Source of the DNA: Chitinophagaceae bacterium BSSC1
GTDB taxonomy: Bacteria; Bacteroidota; Bacteroidia; Chitinophagales; Chitinophagaceae
Length of the DNA stretch: 64,000 bases
Assembly: GCA_002256435.1 (NCBI GenBank)
Contig: NKJC01000001.1
Span: 1,956,179-2,020,178, forward strand
Reading direction: 5' to 3'
Part shown: positions 22,097 through 31,733 of the stretch, one piece after another
How the letters are laid out: each line of letters opens with the position of its first letter
Position numbering within the stretch: position 1 is the first letter of the stretch
Notes under the pieces: generated by a model
What the model saw: only the letters and a program-made list of their open reading frames with translations
Database searches by the model: none
Told to the model about the DNA's origin: nothing
Position numbers and translations under genes: made by a program

Positions 22097-22768
22097 ATGC
22101 CAAGTCTTTTTCAAATATTAATCAGCTTACATGTTGCAGGTGGTACTGCGGGTCTTATCAGTGGTACGGTTTCAGCCGCTTCTCAAAAAGGAGGGTTTGC
22201 GCACAAGCTATCTGGTAAGATTTTCTTTTGGGGTATGTTTAGTGCTTCCATTGCTGCACTAATCATCTCTAATCTACCTGAACACAATAACCTGTTTTTG
22301 TTTGCGGTGGGTGGTTTTACACTCTATATGATTTGCAGTGGTTATAGAATTGTGGCATTGAAAAGACTGGCAAAAAATTCGGATCATCCAGTTAACTGGT
22401 TAGACTATGCTCTTTCTCTATTTGGACTTGGTTTTGGGGGTTATTTACTTTTTTTAGGAGTGAAGCTGGTTATGAATGGACAAAATTTTGGCATTGTTCC
22501 CATTGTTTTTGGACTCATCTGCGTGAATTATGCGCGTTTGGACTATCAATTTTTAAAAGGAAAACAACCTGTGAAGGCCATCTGGATGAGTAATCATATT
22601 ATCCGTATGATGGGTGCCATGATTGCTTCTTACACGGCTTTTTTAGTGGTCAATGTTAAAATGGACCCAGAATGGGTTTTATGGTTACTTCCCACTTTAA
22701 TTGGTTCAGGATTAATTTCCTATTTCATGCGCAAATTTGTAAAACCTAAAAGTGCAAAGACGGTGTAA
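22097..22768 (+). CDS. Integral membrane protein (DUF2306-like)
   Basis: Multiple TM helices; 'LHVAGGTAGLISGTVSAASQKGGFAHKLSGKIFFWGM'. Confidence 0.6.
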   Translation: MPSLFQILISLHVAGGTAGLISGTVSAASQKGGFAHKLSGKIFFWGMFSASIAALIISNLPEHNNLFLFAVGGFTLYMICSGYRIVALKRLAKNSDHPVNWLDYALSLFGLGFGGYLLFLGVKLVMNGQNFGIVPIVFGLICVNYARLDYQFLKGKQPVKAIWMSNHIIRMMGAMIASYTAFLVVNVKMDPEWVLWLLPTLIGSGLISYFMRKFVKPKSAKTV

Positions 22769-22839
22769 AAGAGCAGGTCATTTTTTTTCCAATAAAAACA
22801 GAAAGCAACCAAATTTGCATCTAGTGTAAAACCCATCAA

Positions 22840-23526
22840 ATGCCTGAAGAAAAACAACTTACGGAACAGGAAAGCTTGCAGCTGATCACTTCCATGATCC
22901 AGAAAGTAAAAGGTGGTTACCATGAAAATGGAACGGGCCCTATCTTATGGGGAACCGTAGTATCCATTGCCAGCTTTGTAACTTATTTACAAAGGGAATA
23001 CCTGTTTGACCTTCCCTTTGATATTTGGTTGATTGTGATGGCTGCCATCATTCCTCAGATTATCATGGTCAGAAAGGAGCGAAGAACCAGACCCCATATC
23101 AAGTATGAAGACGAGGCCATCAATGCTGTTTGGATTGTCTATGCATTGACCATTTTTGGATTGACTGCCTATCAGGCCATTGTTCCAGAAGTATCAACCA
23201 ATTTATTGAAAGCAGAGGGTTGGCAAATGATGAAGCATGTACTAGATAATAGTAAGCCAGATGAAGTTCTCACACCTTTTACCCCAAGTCTCTATTCCAT
23301 CTATATTTTGGTCTATGCTTTTCCAACCTTGGTTACAGGCATCACTAAGAAATTCACTCCCATGTTGATTGGTTCTGGAATAGCTTATACCTGTTTTATC
23401 ATTTCTCTTTATACGGCATCTAAATACGATTTCTTATTGGGTGCAGTTACGGCTATTACTTGTTGGTTGATTCCAGGGATTATTTTGAGAAGGCGTTATC
23501 TAGCTCAAAAAAAGGCGAATGTTTAA
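22840..23526 (+). CDS. Multi-TM membrane protein adjacent to a wHTH regulator
   Basis: 228 aa with several hydrophobic segments; overlaps the next gene by 8 nt. Confidence 0.6.
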   Translation: MPEEKQLTEQESLQLITSMIQKVKGGYHENGTGPILWGTVVSIASFVTYLQREYLFDLPFDIWLIVMAAIIPQIIMVRKERRTRPHIKYEDEAINAVWIVYALTIFGLTAYQAIVPEVSTNLLKAEGWQMMKHVLDNSKPDEVLTPFTPSLYSIYILVYAFPTLVTGITKKFTPMLIGSGIAYTCFIISLYTASKYDFLLGAVTAITCWLIPGIILRRRYLAQKKANV

Positions 23527-23803
23527 AGAACTGGATCCCATATTACATTCCCAGTTGCGCTTGGCAGTGATGAGTTTGCTCATTACTGTTAAGGAAGCGG
23601 ATTTTACCTATATCCGAGAAAAGACCAATGCCACCGCGGGTAACCTCAGCGTGCAGGTGCAAAAGCTCAAAGAAGTAGGCTATATAGATGTGCTCAAACA
23701 GTTTAAAGACAATTATCCTCAAACCACTTGCAAAATTACGCCTAAGGGTATAGAAGCTTTTGAAGCCTATGTTCAGGCACTGCAGGCTTATTTGAAAACC
23801 TAA
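23519..23803 (+). CDS. Winged-helix transcriptional regulator (MarR/ArsR-like)
   Basis: 'LHSQLRLAVMSLLITVKEADFTYIREKTNATAGNLSVQVQKLKEVGYIDVLKQF'. Confidence 0.8.
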   Translation: MFKELDPILHSQLRLAVMSLLITVKEADFTYIREKTNATAGNLSVQVQKLKEVGYIDVLKQFKDNYPQTTCKITPKGIEAFEAYVQALQAYLKT

Positions 23804-23861
23804 GATGGAAAAAATCAAAGATTACTTGAACCTCTTCTCTACCTTTATGTTATAGATACAG

Positions 23862-24797
23862 ATGCAACAGATAGTACAGGTTAAAGGCCTCAGCAAACAG
23901 TTCAAAAACCTCACCGCAGTCAATGACCTGTCTTTTTCAGTAAATGAAGGAGATGTCTATGGTTTTCTGGGTCAGAATGGCGCGGGTAAGAGCACCAGCA
24001 TTAGAATGATGCTCACCCTAATTGAGCCCACCAGTGGTCAGATTGAATTATTTGGGATGGACTTGGCGCGTAATCGCAGAGAGATTTTGCGCAATGTAGG
24101 TGCCGTGATTGAAAAGCCCGATGTATACAAATACCTATCGGCCTACGAGAACTTAGAATTGTTTGCCCGATTAAGCGGCATCAAGCCCACCAAGAAATTA
24201 TTGATGGATCAACTAGAAATGGTGGGTCTAGCTGCTAGGGCTAATGACCGAGTAAAGACTTTTTCTCAAGGTATGAAGCAAAGACTGGGCATTGGGATTG
24301 CCTTGGTGCATAATCCTCAACTCATAGTCTTGGATGAACCTACCAATGGCTTGGATCCTCAAGGAATTGCCGATATCAGAAATTTGATTTTACACCTGAG
24401 CCGAGACTTGAAAAAAACCATTGTGGTTTCCTCTCACTTATTGAGTGAGATTGAACAAGTGGCTACTCGGGTATTGATTATTGACAAGGGACGCAAATTA
24501 GTAGAAGGCAATGCGGCAGAATTATTTGATCCCGCACAAACCATAGTAGAATTACAAACTATGGACAATGCGTTTGCTTTGGAACAATTAAAAGCAAGCC
24601 CTTGGTCAACCTATTTGCAAGCCCAACGCAATTCAGCCATTTTACTCAAACTGAATAGAACAGAGATTCCAGCTTTGCATACCGCTTTGGCTGCTATGCA
24701 AATTCAATTGTTATCCCTGCAACCACGTCATTCTTTAGAAGACTATTTCTTACAAATAACCTCCGGCAACCAACATGTGGACACTTACACAAATTGA
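23862..24797 (+). CDS. ABC transporter ATP-binding protein
   Basis: Walker A 'GQNGAGKSTS', signature 'FSQGMKQRLGIG', Walker B 'LIVLDEPTNGLDP'. Confidence 0.94.
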   Translation: MQQIVQVKGLSKQFKNLTAVNDLSFSVNEGDVYGFLGQNGAGKSTSIRMMLTLIEPTSGQIELFGMDLARNRREILRNVGAVIEKPDVYKYLSAYENLELFARLSGIKPTKKLLMDQLEMVGLAARANDRVKTFSQGMKQRLGIGIALVHNPQLIVLDEPTNGLDPQGIADIRNLILHLSRDLKKTIVVSSHLLSEIEQVATRVLIIDKGRKLVEGNAAELFDPAQTIVELQTMDNAFALEQLKASPWSTYLQAQRNSAILLKLNRTEIPALHTALAAMQIQLLSLQPRHSLEDYFLQITSGNQHVDTYTN

Positions 24798-25650
24798 GTT
24801 ATACAAGATATTCCGCAGACCCCGGACTTATATTGCCTTCATTGCTATTGCAGCACTGATTACCATTATCCAATTTGGGTTAAAAGTAGATGGTAAAAGC
24901 TATGCCGATTTTCTGATGAAAGATATTGGCGGTACTATGGAAATTGATGGCAATATCATCAATGGCTATTTGATCTGCTATATCATGTTGCAATTACTCC
25001 TAGTACACGTTCCCTTGTTGGTAGCATTGATTGCAGCAGACATGATCTCTGGCGAAGCCAATATGGGTACCTTGCGATTACTCATTTCAAAACCTTTTAG
25101 CAGAACAGAATTGTTGTTAGCAAAGTTTTTTGCATCCACTGTTTATACTTTATTGCTATTGGTATGGTTAGCCATCTTAGCCCTGTTTTTGAGCATGTGG
25201 ATTTTTGGCACGGGCGATATGTTTTTGATGAAGAGTAGCTATGTGGTCTTGCTTTCTGAAAACGATGTATTCTGGCGTTATGCGGGTGCGTTTGTTTTTG
25301 CCGCACTGGCCATGGTAACCGTTGCCGCACTGGGTTTCTTTCTTTCTATTTTTGCTGAAAACAGTATTGGTCCCATTGTGGCTACCATGAGTGTGATTGT
25401 ATTTTTCACCATCTTGAGCACTTTGAATATTCCCATCTTTAATGCTTTAAAACCCTATCTCTTTACTACGCACATGATTAGTTGGAAAGAGTTTTTTGAC
25501 ATTCAAGTCAATGACGCCAATGAAGCCATTGTAGGTAGTATTCAGAACCCACAAAAGATTGTCAATTCTGCCCTGGTATTGATTGTGCATATTTTTGGTT
25601 TTGTAGGTGGCAGCATTTGGATCTTTAACAAGAAAGACGTGTTGAGTTAA
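24775..25650 (+). CDS. ABC transporter permease (ABC-2 type)
   Basis: 'TQIELYKIFRRPRTYIAFIAIAA...LVALIAADMISGEANMGTLRLLISKPFSRTELLLAKF'. Confidence 0.88.
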   Translation: MWTLTQIELYKIFRRPRTYIAFIAIAALITIIQFGLKVDGKSYADFLMKDIGGTMEIDGNIINGYLICYIMLQLLLVHVPLLVALIAADMISGEANMGTLRLLISKPFSRTELLLAKFFASTVYTLLLLVWLAILALFLSMWIFGTGDMFLMKSSYVVLLSENDVFWRYAGAFVFAALAMVTVAALGFFLSIFAENSIGPIVATMSVIVFFTILSTLNIPIFNALKPYLFTTHMISWKEFFDIQVNDANEAIVGSIQNPQKIVNSALVLIVHIFGFVGGSIWIFNKKDVLS

Positions 25651-25676
25651 TTTGCTTTTATTTTAAAATATTTTCC

Positions 25677-26369
25677 ATGAGGATTTTCTTTTTCGTTGTT
25701 GCTTTAATGATTTCTTATACCAGTGTTCAGGCCCAAGACATGACAGCGCTTGTAACAAAGGTGAAGGCCAAACTTGACCAAGTAAATGATTATGAGGCAG
25801 ACGGTAATATGAAAACCGATGTGAGTTTTATTAAAGCACCCATTGGAAAAGTAAAAGTCTATTTTAAAAAGCCCAATAAGTTTAGGTTAAAAAAAGAGGG
25901 GGGCATTTCATTACTTCCCAAGGGTGGAGTATCGGTAAATATGAGCACCATTATTACCACCAGTGATTTTGTGGCATTGGCTGCAGGAGAAGCTATGATT
26001 GATGGGTTCAAAACCAAGATTGTAAAACTACTTCCTACCAATGAAGCCAGTGAAATTGTGATCACCACTTTATATATTGACGAGCCCAATTTACTGGTTC
26101 GTAAAGCCATAACAACTACCAAGGAGAATGGTACTTATGAAATGCAAATGAGTTATGGGGCTTATGCCAATTATGGCTTACCGCAAAAAGTGGTATTTAG
26201 TTTTAATACCAAGGATTACAAATTGCCAAAGGGAATTACTTTGGAATTTGATGATAATGAGAAGCCCCTTTCTGAAGCGCAGAAACTAAAAAACAAAAAG
26301 GGAAGGGTAGAAATTACTTATAGCAATTATATAGTGAACAAAGGCATAGCAGATAGCTTTTTCAAATAA
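25677..26369 (+). CDS. LolA-like outer membrane lipoprotein carrier / sorting protein
   Basis: Signal peptide; 'VKAKLDQVNDYEADGNMKTDV..IKAPIGKVKVYFKKPNKFRLKKEGGISLLPKGG'. Confidence 0.65.
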   Translation: MRIFFFVVALMISYTSVQAQDMTALVTKVKAKLDQVNDYEADGNMKTDVSFIKAPIGKVKVYFKKPNKFRLKKEGGISLLPKGGVSVNMSTIITTSDFVALAAGEAMIDGFKTKIVKLLPTNEASEIVITTLYIDEPNLLVRKAITTTKENGTYEMQMSYGAYANYGLPQKVVFSFNTKDYKLPKGITLEFDDNEKPLSEAQKLKNKKGRVEITYSNYIVNKGIADSFFK

Positions 26370-26372
26370 GCT

Positions 26373-27242
26373 TTAGAATAATTCCACACGCCAGGTTCTT
26401 TCAAAAGTTCCACCTACTGCTAATTGATTGATGCCTTCTTTGTTGATGAGTTGGCCGTCTGTTGTAGTACTATCGGCCACGCCGCACCAAGGTTCTATAC
26501 AAACAAAGTCTGCATCTTTGGCGCTCCAAATACCCATATAAGGAAAGTCTCCATAGTGCATAGTTAGACCGTGTGGAGATTGATGACTCTTGATACCAAT
26601 ACTATGGCTTTTCAAATTTTTGAAGACAAGGGCGTCTCCATAAAACAAAGATTTTTTCAAGGGCAATTGGTTGCAGTTGTCTAAATAAGGAACCGCTACA
26701 GGTTCTACCAATCCTTCAGCATCAAGTGGATGAACACCCACGGTTTCTGTTGTACCAAATTCCAAAAACCAATCTTCATAACCCGTTCCATTGGTCAGAG
26801 GCACTTTGAATGCAGGATGGGCTCCAACAGAAAAATACAAATCCTTGTCTCCTGTATTTTCTACCAAGTAAGTGACAAATAATTGATTGCCTTCTACGCG
26901 ATAGGCAAGGGAAAATTTAAATTCAAAAGGGTAGATGGCTCTGGTGTTTGCATTGGCTTCTAGGGTAAATACAATACTAGACTCCGTTTGCTCACTAACA
27001 CTAAAAACGCTTTCTCTTGAAAATCCATGTCTTCCCATAGCATAGGATTGACCATCATATTGGTACTGTCCATTTTTCAATCCCCCAACAATGGGAAATA
27101 GGGCGGGACTTTTCTTGGGCCAGAAAGTTGGGTTAGCATCCCACAAATATTCCAATTGGGTTTGCTTGTTAAAAATGCTTTGTAATTCTGCACCCTGTGC
27201 ACTAATGCTAACGGTTAGCTCCTGATTAGAAATGGTCAACAT
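26373..27242 (-). CDS. Aldose 1-epimerase family protein
   Basis: 'SAQGAELQSIFNK...YLWDANPTFWPKKSPALFPIVGGLKNGQYQYDG...MGRHGFSR...FSVGAHPAFKVPL'. Confidence 0.85.
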   Translation of the reverse strand: MLTISNQELTVSISAQGAELQSIFNKQTQLEYLWDANPTFWPKKSPALFPIVGGLKNGQYQYDGQSYAMGRHGFSRESVFSVSEQTESSIVFTLEANANTRAIYPFEFKFSLAYRVEGNQLFVTYLVENTGDKDLYFSVGAHPAFKVPLTNGTGYEDWFLEFGTTETVGVHPLDAEGLVEPVAVPYLDNCNQLPLKKSLFYGDALVFKNLKSHSIGIKSHQSPHGLTMHYGDFPYMGIWSAKDADFVCIEPWCGVADSTTTDGQLINKEGINQLAVGGTFERTWRVELF

Positions 27243-27252
27243 GCTACTAATT

Positions 27253-28347
27253 TTATCCTTCGTTTTCTTCTATGCGTTCATCAACGGCATTGGCCAACAT
27301 TCTGGCACTCATTTTTCTAAGTGGGTTGGCGCGCATTTCTTTGTAGCCGTTTCTGCTTCTATAAATATCAACCGCTTCAAACACAGCTACAATAAAACTA
27401 TTGGCATCTGCCTTGTCTTTGCCTGCAATATCAAAAGCAGTTCCATGATCCGGACTGGTTCTGATCACAGGTAGACCAGCTGTATAGTTTACACCTTCTC
27501 CAATGGCCAATGACTTGAATGGAATCAATCCTTGGTCATGGTACATGGCTAGTACGGCATCAAATTTTTCAAATTGTCCTCTTGCAAAAAAAGCATCGGC
27601 ACTATAGGGTCCAAACACCAACATGGATTGCTTGGCGTCTTTGATGGCTGGCTTGATAATAGTTTCTTCTTCTGCTCCAATCAATCCCTCGTCTCCTGCG
27701 TGTGGGTTCAGACCCAACACCGCAATCTTGGGTTTGTCTACACCAAAATCTTTTTGCAAACTGTTGTGCATGATTTTCAATTTCAACAGGATGTTCTCTC
27801 TGGTAATATGTTTAGATACATCGGCCACGGTTACGTGTTCAGTTACTAGACCCACGCGCATATTTTCTGCCACCATGAACATCACCACATCACTCACATT
27901 AAAGAATGCTTTGAAGTAGGGGGTATGACCGGTATAAGGAAATGCTTCTGTATGAATATTCTTCTTATGAATAGGTGCAGTAACCAAACCATGAATCAAT
28001 CCCTCTTTCAGTGCTTGGGTGGCTTGGGTTAAAGATTCTAAAGCGTATTTGCCACCAATTTCATTTAATTGGCCTGGATTGATCACCACTTCTTCTTCCC
28101 AACAGTTAAAAATATTCACCTGTTTGGGATTTAGCCTGTTCAATTCCTTTACACTAGAATAGCTGAAATTGACTTCAGGCATGGTCTTTTTGTAGAAATT
28201 GATGCATTTGTTATTGGCAAAAACCACCGGTGTACAGATTTCTAAAATGCGGTGATCTGACAGTGTTTTGATAATTAGTTCTATTCCAATGCCGTTTAGG
28301 TCTCCACAAGTGAATCCAATCACCGGCTTTTGTAATTCATAGCTCAT
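27253..28347 (-). CDS. pdxA: 4-hydroxythreonine-4-phosphate dehydrogenase
   Basis: 'GLVTAPIHKKNI', 'LGLNPHAGDEGLIGAEE', 'AMYHDQGLIPFKSLAIGEGVNYTAGLPVIRTSPDHGTAFDIAGKDKA'. Confidence 0.95.
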   Translation of the reverse strand: MSYELQKPVIGFTCGDLNGIGIELIIKTLSDHRILEICTPVVFANNKCINFYKKTMPEVNFSYSSVKELNRLNPKQVNIFNCWEEEVVINPGQLNEIGGKYALESLTQATQALKEGLIHGLVTAPIHKKNIHTEAFPYTGHTPYFKAFFNVSDVVMFMVAENMRVGLVTEHVTVADVSKHITRENILLKLKIMHNSLQKDFGVDKPKIAVLGLNPHAGDEGLIGAEEETIIKPAIKDAKQSMLVFGPYSADAFFARGQFEKFDAVLAMYHDQGLIPFKSLAIGEGVNYTAGLPVIRTSPDHGTAFDIAGKDKADANSFIVAVFEAVDIYRSRNGYKEMRANPLRKMSARMLANAVDERIEENEG

Positions 28348-28422
28348 TGATGTAAATTATGGGTAAAAATAAGGATTATTAGCCGCAACTGCGGGAACCT
28401 TAAAAAACCTAATTTCGTGCCA

Positions 28423-29178
28423 ATGGACTATCGCCTGAAAAAATCACTGGGTCAGCATTTTCTCAAAGATGAATCTATCTGCAAACAGATTGTAGCAGCT
28501 TTGGAATCTGACTCATTTACGCAGTTGGTAGAAGTGGGGCCTGGCGCAGGAGCACTAACCAAGTACTTGCTTCCTCTCAAAGGAATTGATTTTAGAGCTG
28601 TAGAACTGGATGATGAGAAAGTGGTCTATCTCAACCTCCATTATCCTGCTATTCAGGGAAAAATTATTCATCAGGATTTTTTGCAAATAGATGCTCCATT
28701 TGAAGGTGCATTTACCGTAGTGGGCAATTTCCCTTACAATATCTCTACACAGATTGTTTTCAAAGTATTGGAATGGAAAGAACAAGTACCCGTGATGATT
28801 GGGATGTTTCAAAAAGAAGTGGCGCAAAGAATTGCTTCTAAACCCAATACCAAGGTATATGGTATCATGAGTGTATTGGTGCAAACATTTTATGAAGTAG
28901 AATATTTGTTTGACGTTCCTCCAGAAAGTTTTAATCCTCCACCCAAAGTCATGAGTGGCGTCATCAGGTTAAGAAGAAAAGAAACGGTAGTTCCCATGAA
29001 ATCGGAAAAAGCCCTGTTTGCGCTTGTCAAAGCGGCTTTTAACCAGCGTAGAAAAATGCTGAGAAACGCCGTTAGGGGTTTGTTTGAACCCGAATTTTTG
29101 GAGAATCCCATATTCAATAAACGTGCAGAACAATTGAGCATTGCAGATTTTGCAGAACTCAGTTTTCACATGCGCTAA
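28423..29178 (+). CDS. rsmA: 16S rRNA (adenine(1518)-N6/adenine(1519)-N6)-dimethyltransferase
   Basis: '[14 protein letters not shown]...[15 protein letters not shown]', '[17 protein letters not shown]', '[15 protein letters not shown]'. Confidence 0.96.
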   Translation: MDYRLKKSLGQHFLKDESICKQIVAALESDSFTQLVEVGPGAGALTKYLLPLKGIDFRAVELDDEKVVYLNLHYPAIQGKIIHQDFLQIDAPFEGAFTVVGNFPYNISTQIVFKVLEWKEQVPVMIGMFQKEVAQRIASKPNTKVYGIMSVLVQTFYEVEYLFDVPPESFNPPPKVMSGVIRLRRKETVVPMKSEKALFALVKAAFNQRRKMLRNAVRGLFEPEFLENPIFNKRAEQLSIADFAELSFHMR

Positions 29179-29188
29179 TAAGAACCCA

Positions 29189-30115
29189 TTGGAAAGAAAA
29201 GTATTGATTACCGCCAATGCCCATCCCTATCTCACGGAGCGATTGGAGCAATTGGGTTTTAAAGTGGTATTTATTCCAGGCATTGGAGACCTTGCTTTGG
29301 AACAGGCCATTGTGGACTTAGAAGGTTTAATTGTAACAACTAGACCCGTTAAAAAGGAATTGTTGGAAAAAGCCACCAAACTCAAATGGATTGGAAGATT
29401 GGGTAGTGGTATGGAACTCATAGACACTGATTATGCTCAAAGCAGGGGCATTCTTTGCGTAAGCAGCCCAGAAGGTAATTGCAATGCAGTGGCAGAGCAT
29501 GAACTGGGTTTGCTATTGGGTTTAATGAATAAAATACCCAGCAGTGCACTTGAAATTAAAGATGGCAAATGGATCAGAACCGAGAATAGGGGAGAGGAGT
29601 TAACGGGTAAGACCGTTGGTATCATTGGCTTTGGTCATACTGGTCAGGCCTTCGCCAAAATCCTTTCTGGCTTTGGTTTGAAAGTGTTGGCCTATGATAA
29701 ATACAAGCAGGGTTTCTCCACTGGATATGTTCAAGAAGCTAGCTTGCATGAGATTCAGCAGGAAGCCGATGTGATTAGTTTGCACGTACCACTAACGGAT
29801 GAGACTTTTCATTTGGCCAATGACAGCTTCTTTACATCGCTTCAGCAAAAACCTTATTTCTTAACCACTTGCCGCGGAAAAGTAACTGATACCCTTGCTC
29901 TTAAAAGGGCTTTGAAAAGCGGGAAAATAAAGGCAGCGGGTTTGGATGTATTGGAGAATGAAAAATTAGAGAGCTATAGCCAAGCTGAAAAAGAGTCCCT
30001 TCAATGGTTATTGTCTCAAACCAATGTGCTCATTACACCCCATATTGCTGGGTATAGCCATGAAGCCTATTTTAAAATGGCCAAAGTAGTTTTGGACAAA
30101 CTGGGCTTGGCTTAG
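29189..30115 (+). CDS. D-2-hydroxyacid dehydrogenase family protein (probable TTG start)
   Basis: '[30 protein letters not shown]', '[11 protein letters not shown]'; the longest ORF start would lie inside rsmA. Confidence 0.85.
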   Translation: MERKVLITANAHPYLTERLEQLGFKVVFIPGIGDLALEQAIVDLEGLIVTTRPVKKELLEKATKLKWIGRLGSGMELIDTDYAQSRGILCVSSPEGNCNAVAEHELGLLLGLMNKIPSSALEIKDGKWIRTENRGEELTGKTVGIIGFGHTGQAFAKILSGFGLKVLAYDKYKQGFSTGYVQEASLHEIQQEADVISLHVPLTDETFHLANDSFFTSLQQKPYFLTTCRGKVTDTLALKRALKSGKIKAAGLDVLENEKLESYSQAEKESLQWLLSQTNVLITPHIAGYSHEAYFKMAKVVLDKLGLA

Positions 30116-30129
30116 AGAAATTACATTTA

Positions 30130-30158
30130 TTTGATTTTGCAAATATTTCCTATTTTTG
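30130..30158 (+). promoter_or_regulatory. Bacteroidetes-type promoter of greA
   Basis: TTTG (30130-30133), 17-nt spacer, TATTTTTG (30151-30158). Confidence 0.6.
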
Positions 30159-30164
30159 CAGACC

Positions 30165-30202
30165 TACAACGCTACAGTCAAACGTGGCGTTGTATTTTTT
30201 TT
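30165..30202 (+). terminator. Terminator-like hairpin in the greA 5' leader
   Basis: TACAACGC (30165-30172) / GCGTTGTA (30187-30194) followed by T8 (30195-30202), downstream of the promoter and 22 nt before the greA ATG. Confidence 0.75.
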
Positions 30203-30224
30203 ACAGCTTCTAAACAGCAAGAGT

Positions 30225-30692
30225 ATGAGTGATTATGTAACACAGGAGACCTTTGACAAGATGCGTGAGGAATTGCAGCGTATGAAGTCTATTGAACGTC
30301 CTGCAGCATCCAAAGCCATTGCCGAGGCAAGGGAAAAGGGTGACTTGAAGGAAAATGCAGAATATGACGCTGCCAAAGAAGCCCAAGGCATGCTAGAAGC
30401 AAAAATCAAACAATTAGAAGGCGTGATCAGCAATGCAAAAATTGTGGATCCCGGCACTATTGATATTAGTAAAGTAACCATTCTGACCAAAGTGACAATT
30501 ACCAATTTGGCCACTAAGAAAACGGTAACCTATCAAATTGTGGGCGAAAAAGAAGCCGATTTGAAATTGGGTAAAATTTCTGCTAGCTCTCCTATTGGAA
30601 GCGGCTTATTGGGTAAGGTAGTGGGCGAGGTTGCAGAAGTGCAAGCACCTAATGGCATTATTAAATTCAAGGTTGAAAATATCAGCATCTAA
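30225..30692 (+). CDS. greA: Transcription elongation factor GreA
   Basis: 'MREELQRMKSIERPAASKAIAEAREKGDLKENAEYDAAKEAQGMLEAKIKQLE...ISASSPIGSGLLGK'. Confidence 0.97.
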   Translation: MSDYVTQETFDKMREELQRMKSIERPAASKAIAEAREKGDLKENAEYDAAKEAQGMLEAKIKQLEGVISNAKIVDPGTIDISKVTILTKVTITNLATKKTVTYQIVGEKEADLKLGKISASSPIGSGLLGKVVGEVAEVQAPNGIIKFKVENISI

Positions 30693-30696
30693 GGGC

Positions 30697-31095
30697 ATGA
30701 CCATTTTTTCAAAAATCATTGCTGGAGAAATTCCGTCTTATAAGATTGCAGAGAATGACCATTTTTTTGCCTTCCTAGACATTTTTCCATTGGTGAAAGG
30801 TCATGTATTGGTGGTGCCTAAAATAGAGACAGATCAATTCTTTGATTTGGACAATGATTATCTATCTAAGATTCTCTTGTTTTCCAAACCCATTGCCAAA
30901 GCTATTGAGCAAGCATTCCCCTGTAACCGTTGTGGGATCAGTGTTGTAGGCTTAGAAGTGCCACACGCGCACTTGCACTTAGTGCCCATTAATGATGCGG
31001 ATGATTTGAACTTTACCAGGGGTAAATTGAAATTATCTCCTGAAGAACTCAAAGCTGTTCAAAACGCCATTCTAGAAAACCTAGTGGCTATTTAG
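30697..31095 (+). CDS. HIT family protein
   Basis: 'TIFSKIIAGEIPSYKIAENDHFFAFLDIFPLVKGHVLVVPK', 'HAHLHLVP' HIT motif. Confidence 0.93.
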   Translation: MTIFSKIIAGEIPSYKIAENDHFFAFLDIFPLVKGHVLVVPKIETDQFFDLDNDYLSKILLFSKPIAKAIEQAFPCNRCGISVVGLEVPHAHLHLVPINDADDLNFTRGKLKLSPEELKAVQNAILENLVAI

Positions 31096-31654
31096 TTTTT
31101 ACCCTTCCAGGATTCTTGGCAATAAAATCATCCCATCCCTTTAAGCCTTTTACAGCCGTACCCAAAACAGAAGAGGTTTGGTAATGATGACAAAGTGCTA
31201 CGGCCAAAGCATCGGTAGCATCAAAATATTGGGGTTGCTCATCAATAGACAAAATCCGCTGCAACATTTTCCATACCTGATCTTTATCGGCATTACCATT
31301 TCCCGTAATAGACTGTTTCACTTTTTTAGGAGAGTATTCGGTTACACCCAATTTGGCTTGCATTGCTGCCGCGATGGCTACTCCTTGAGCCCTGCCCAAT
31401 TTGAGCATACTCTGTACGTTCTTGCCAAAGAATGGGGCTTCAATGGCAAATGTAGAGGGATGATAAAGGGCAATCAATTCCATGACCTTGGTATGAATCA
31501 TTTCTAGTCTGGCATAAATATCTTTTTCATGGGCCAGTTTTAATACATCCATCAATAAGACCCTAGGTTGGTTGTTTTCTACCCTTAATAAGGCATATCC
31601 CATTACTGTTGTGCCGGGGTCAATACCCAATATAATCTCTGGTTTTTTGCTCAT
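31088..31654 (-). CDS. ruvC: Crossover junction endodeoxyribonuclease RuvC
   Basis: 'ILGIDPGTTVMGYALL', 'IEAPFFGKNVQSMLKLGRAQGVAIAAAM', 'ATDALAVALCHH'. Confidence 0.95.
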   Translation of the reverse strand: MSKKPEIILGIDPGTTVMGYALLRVENNQPRVLLMDVLKLAHEKDIYARLEMIHTKVMELIALYHPSTFAIEAPFFGKNVQSMLKLGRAQGVAIAAAMQAKLGVTEYSPKKVKQSITGNGNADKDQVWKMLQRILSIDEQPQYFDATDALAVALCHHYQTSSVLGTAVKGLKGWDDFIAKNPGRVKTK

Positions 31655-31733
31655 CTTGGTAAAAATAAACCAAAGCATTGAGCATTTTTCATTCTGCTTC
31701 CGAAAGCCGTTCTTTGTGCTTTAAAATCTAGAG

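Noticed and set aside
29141-29188. Hydroxyacid dehydrogenase N-terminal extension overlapping rsmA
   Set aside because: Encodes [16 protein letters not shown] out of frame with rsmA's end; family similarity begins at [12 protein letters not shown], so the TTG at 29189 is more likely
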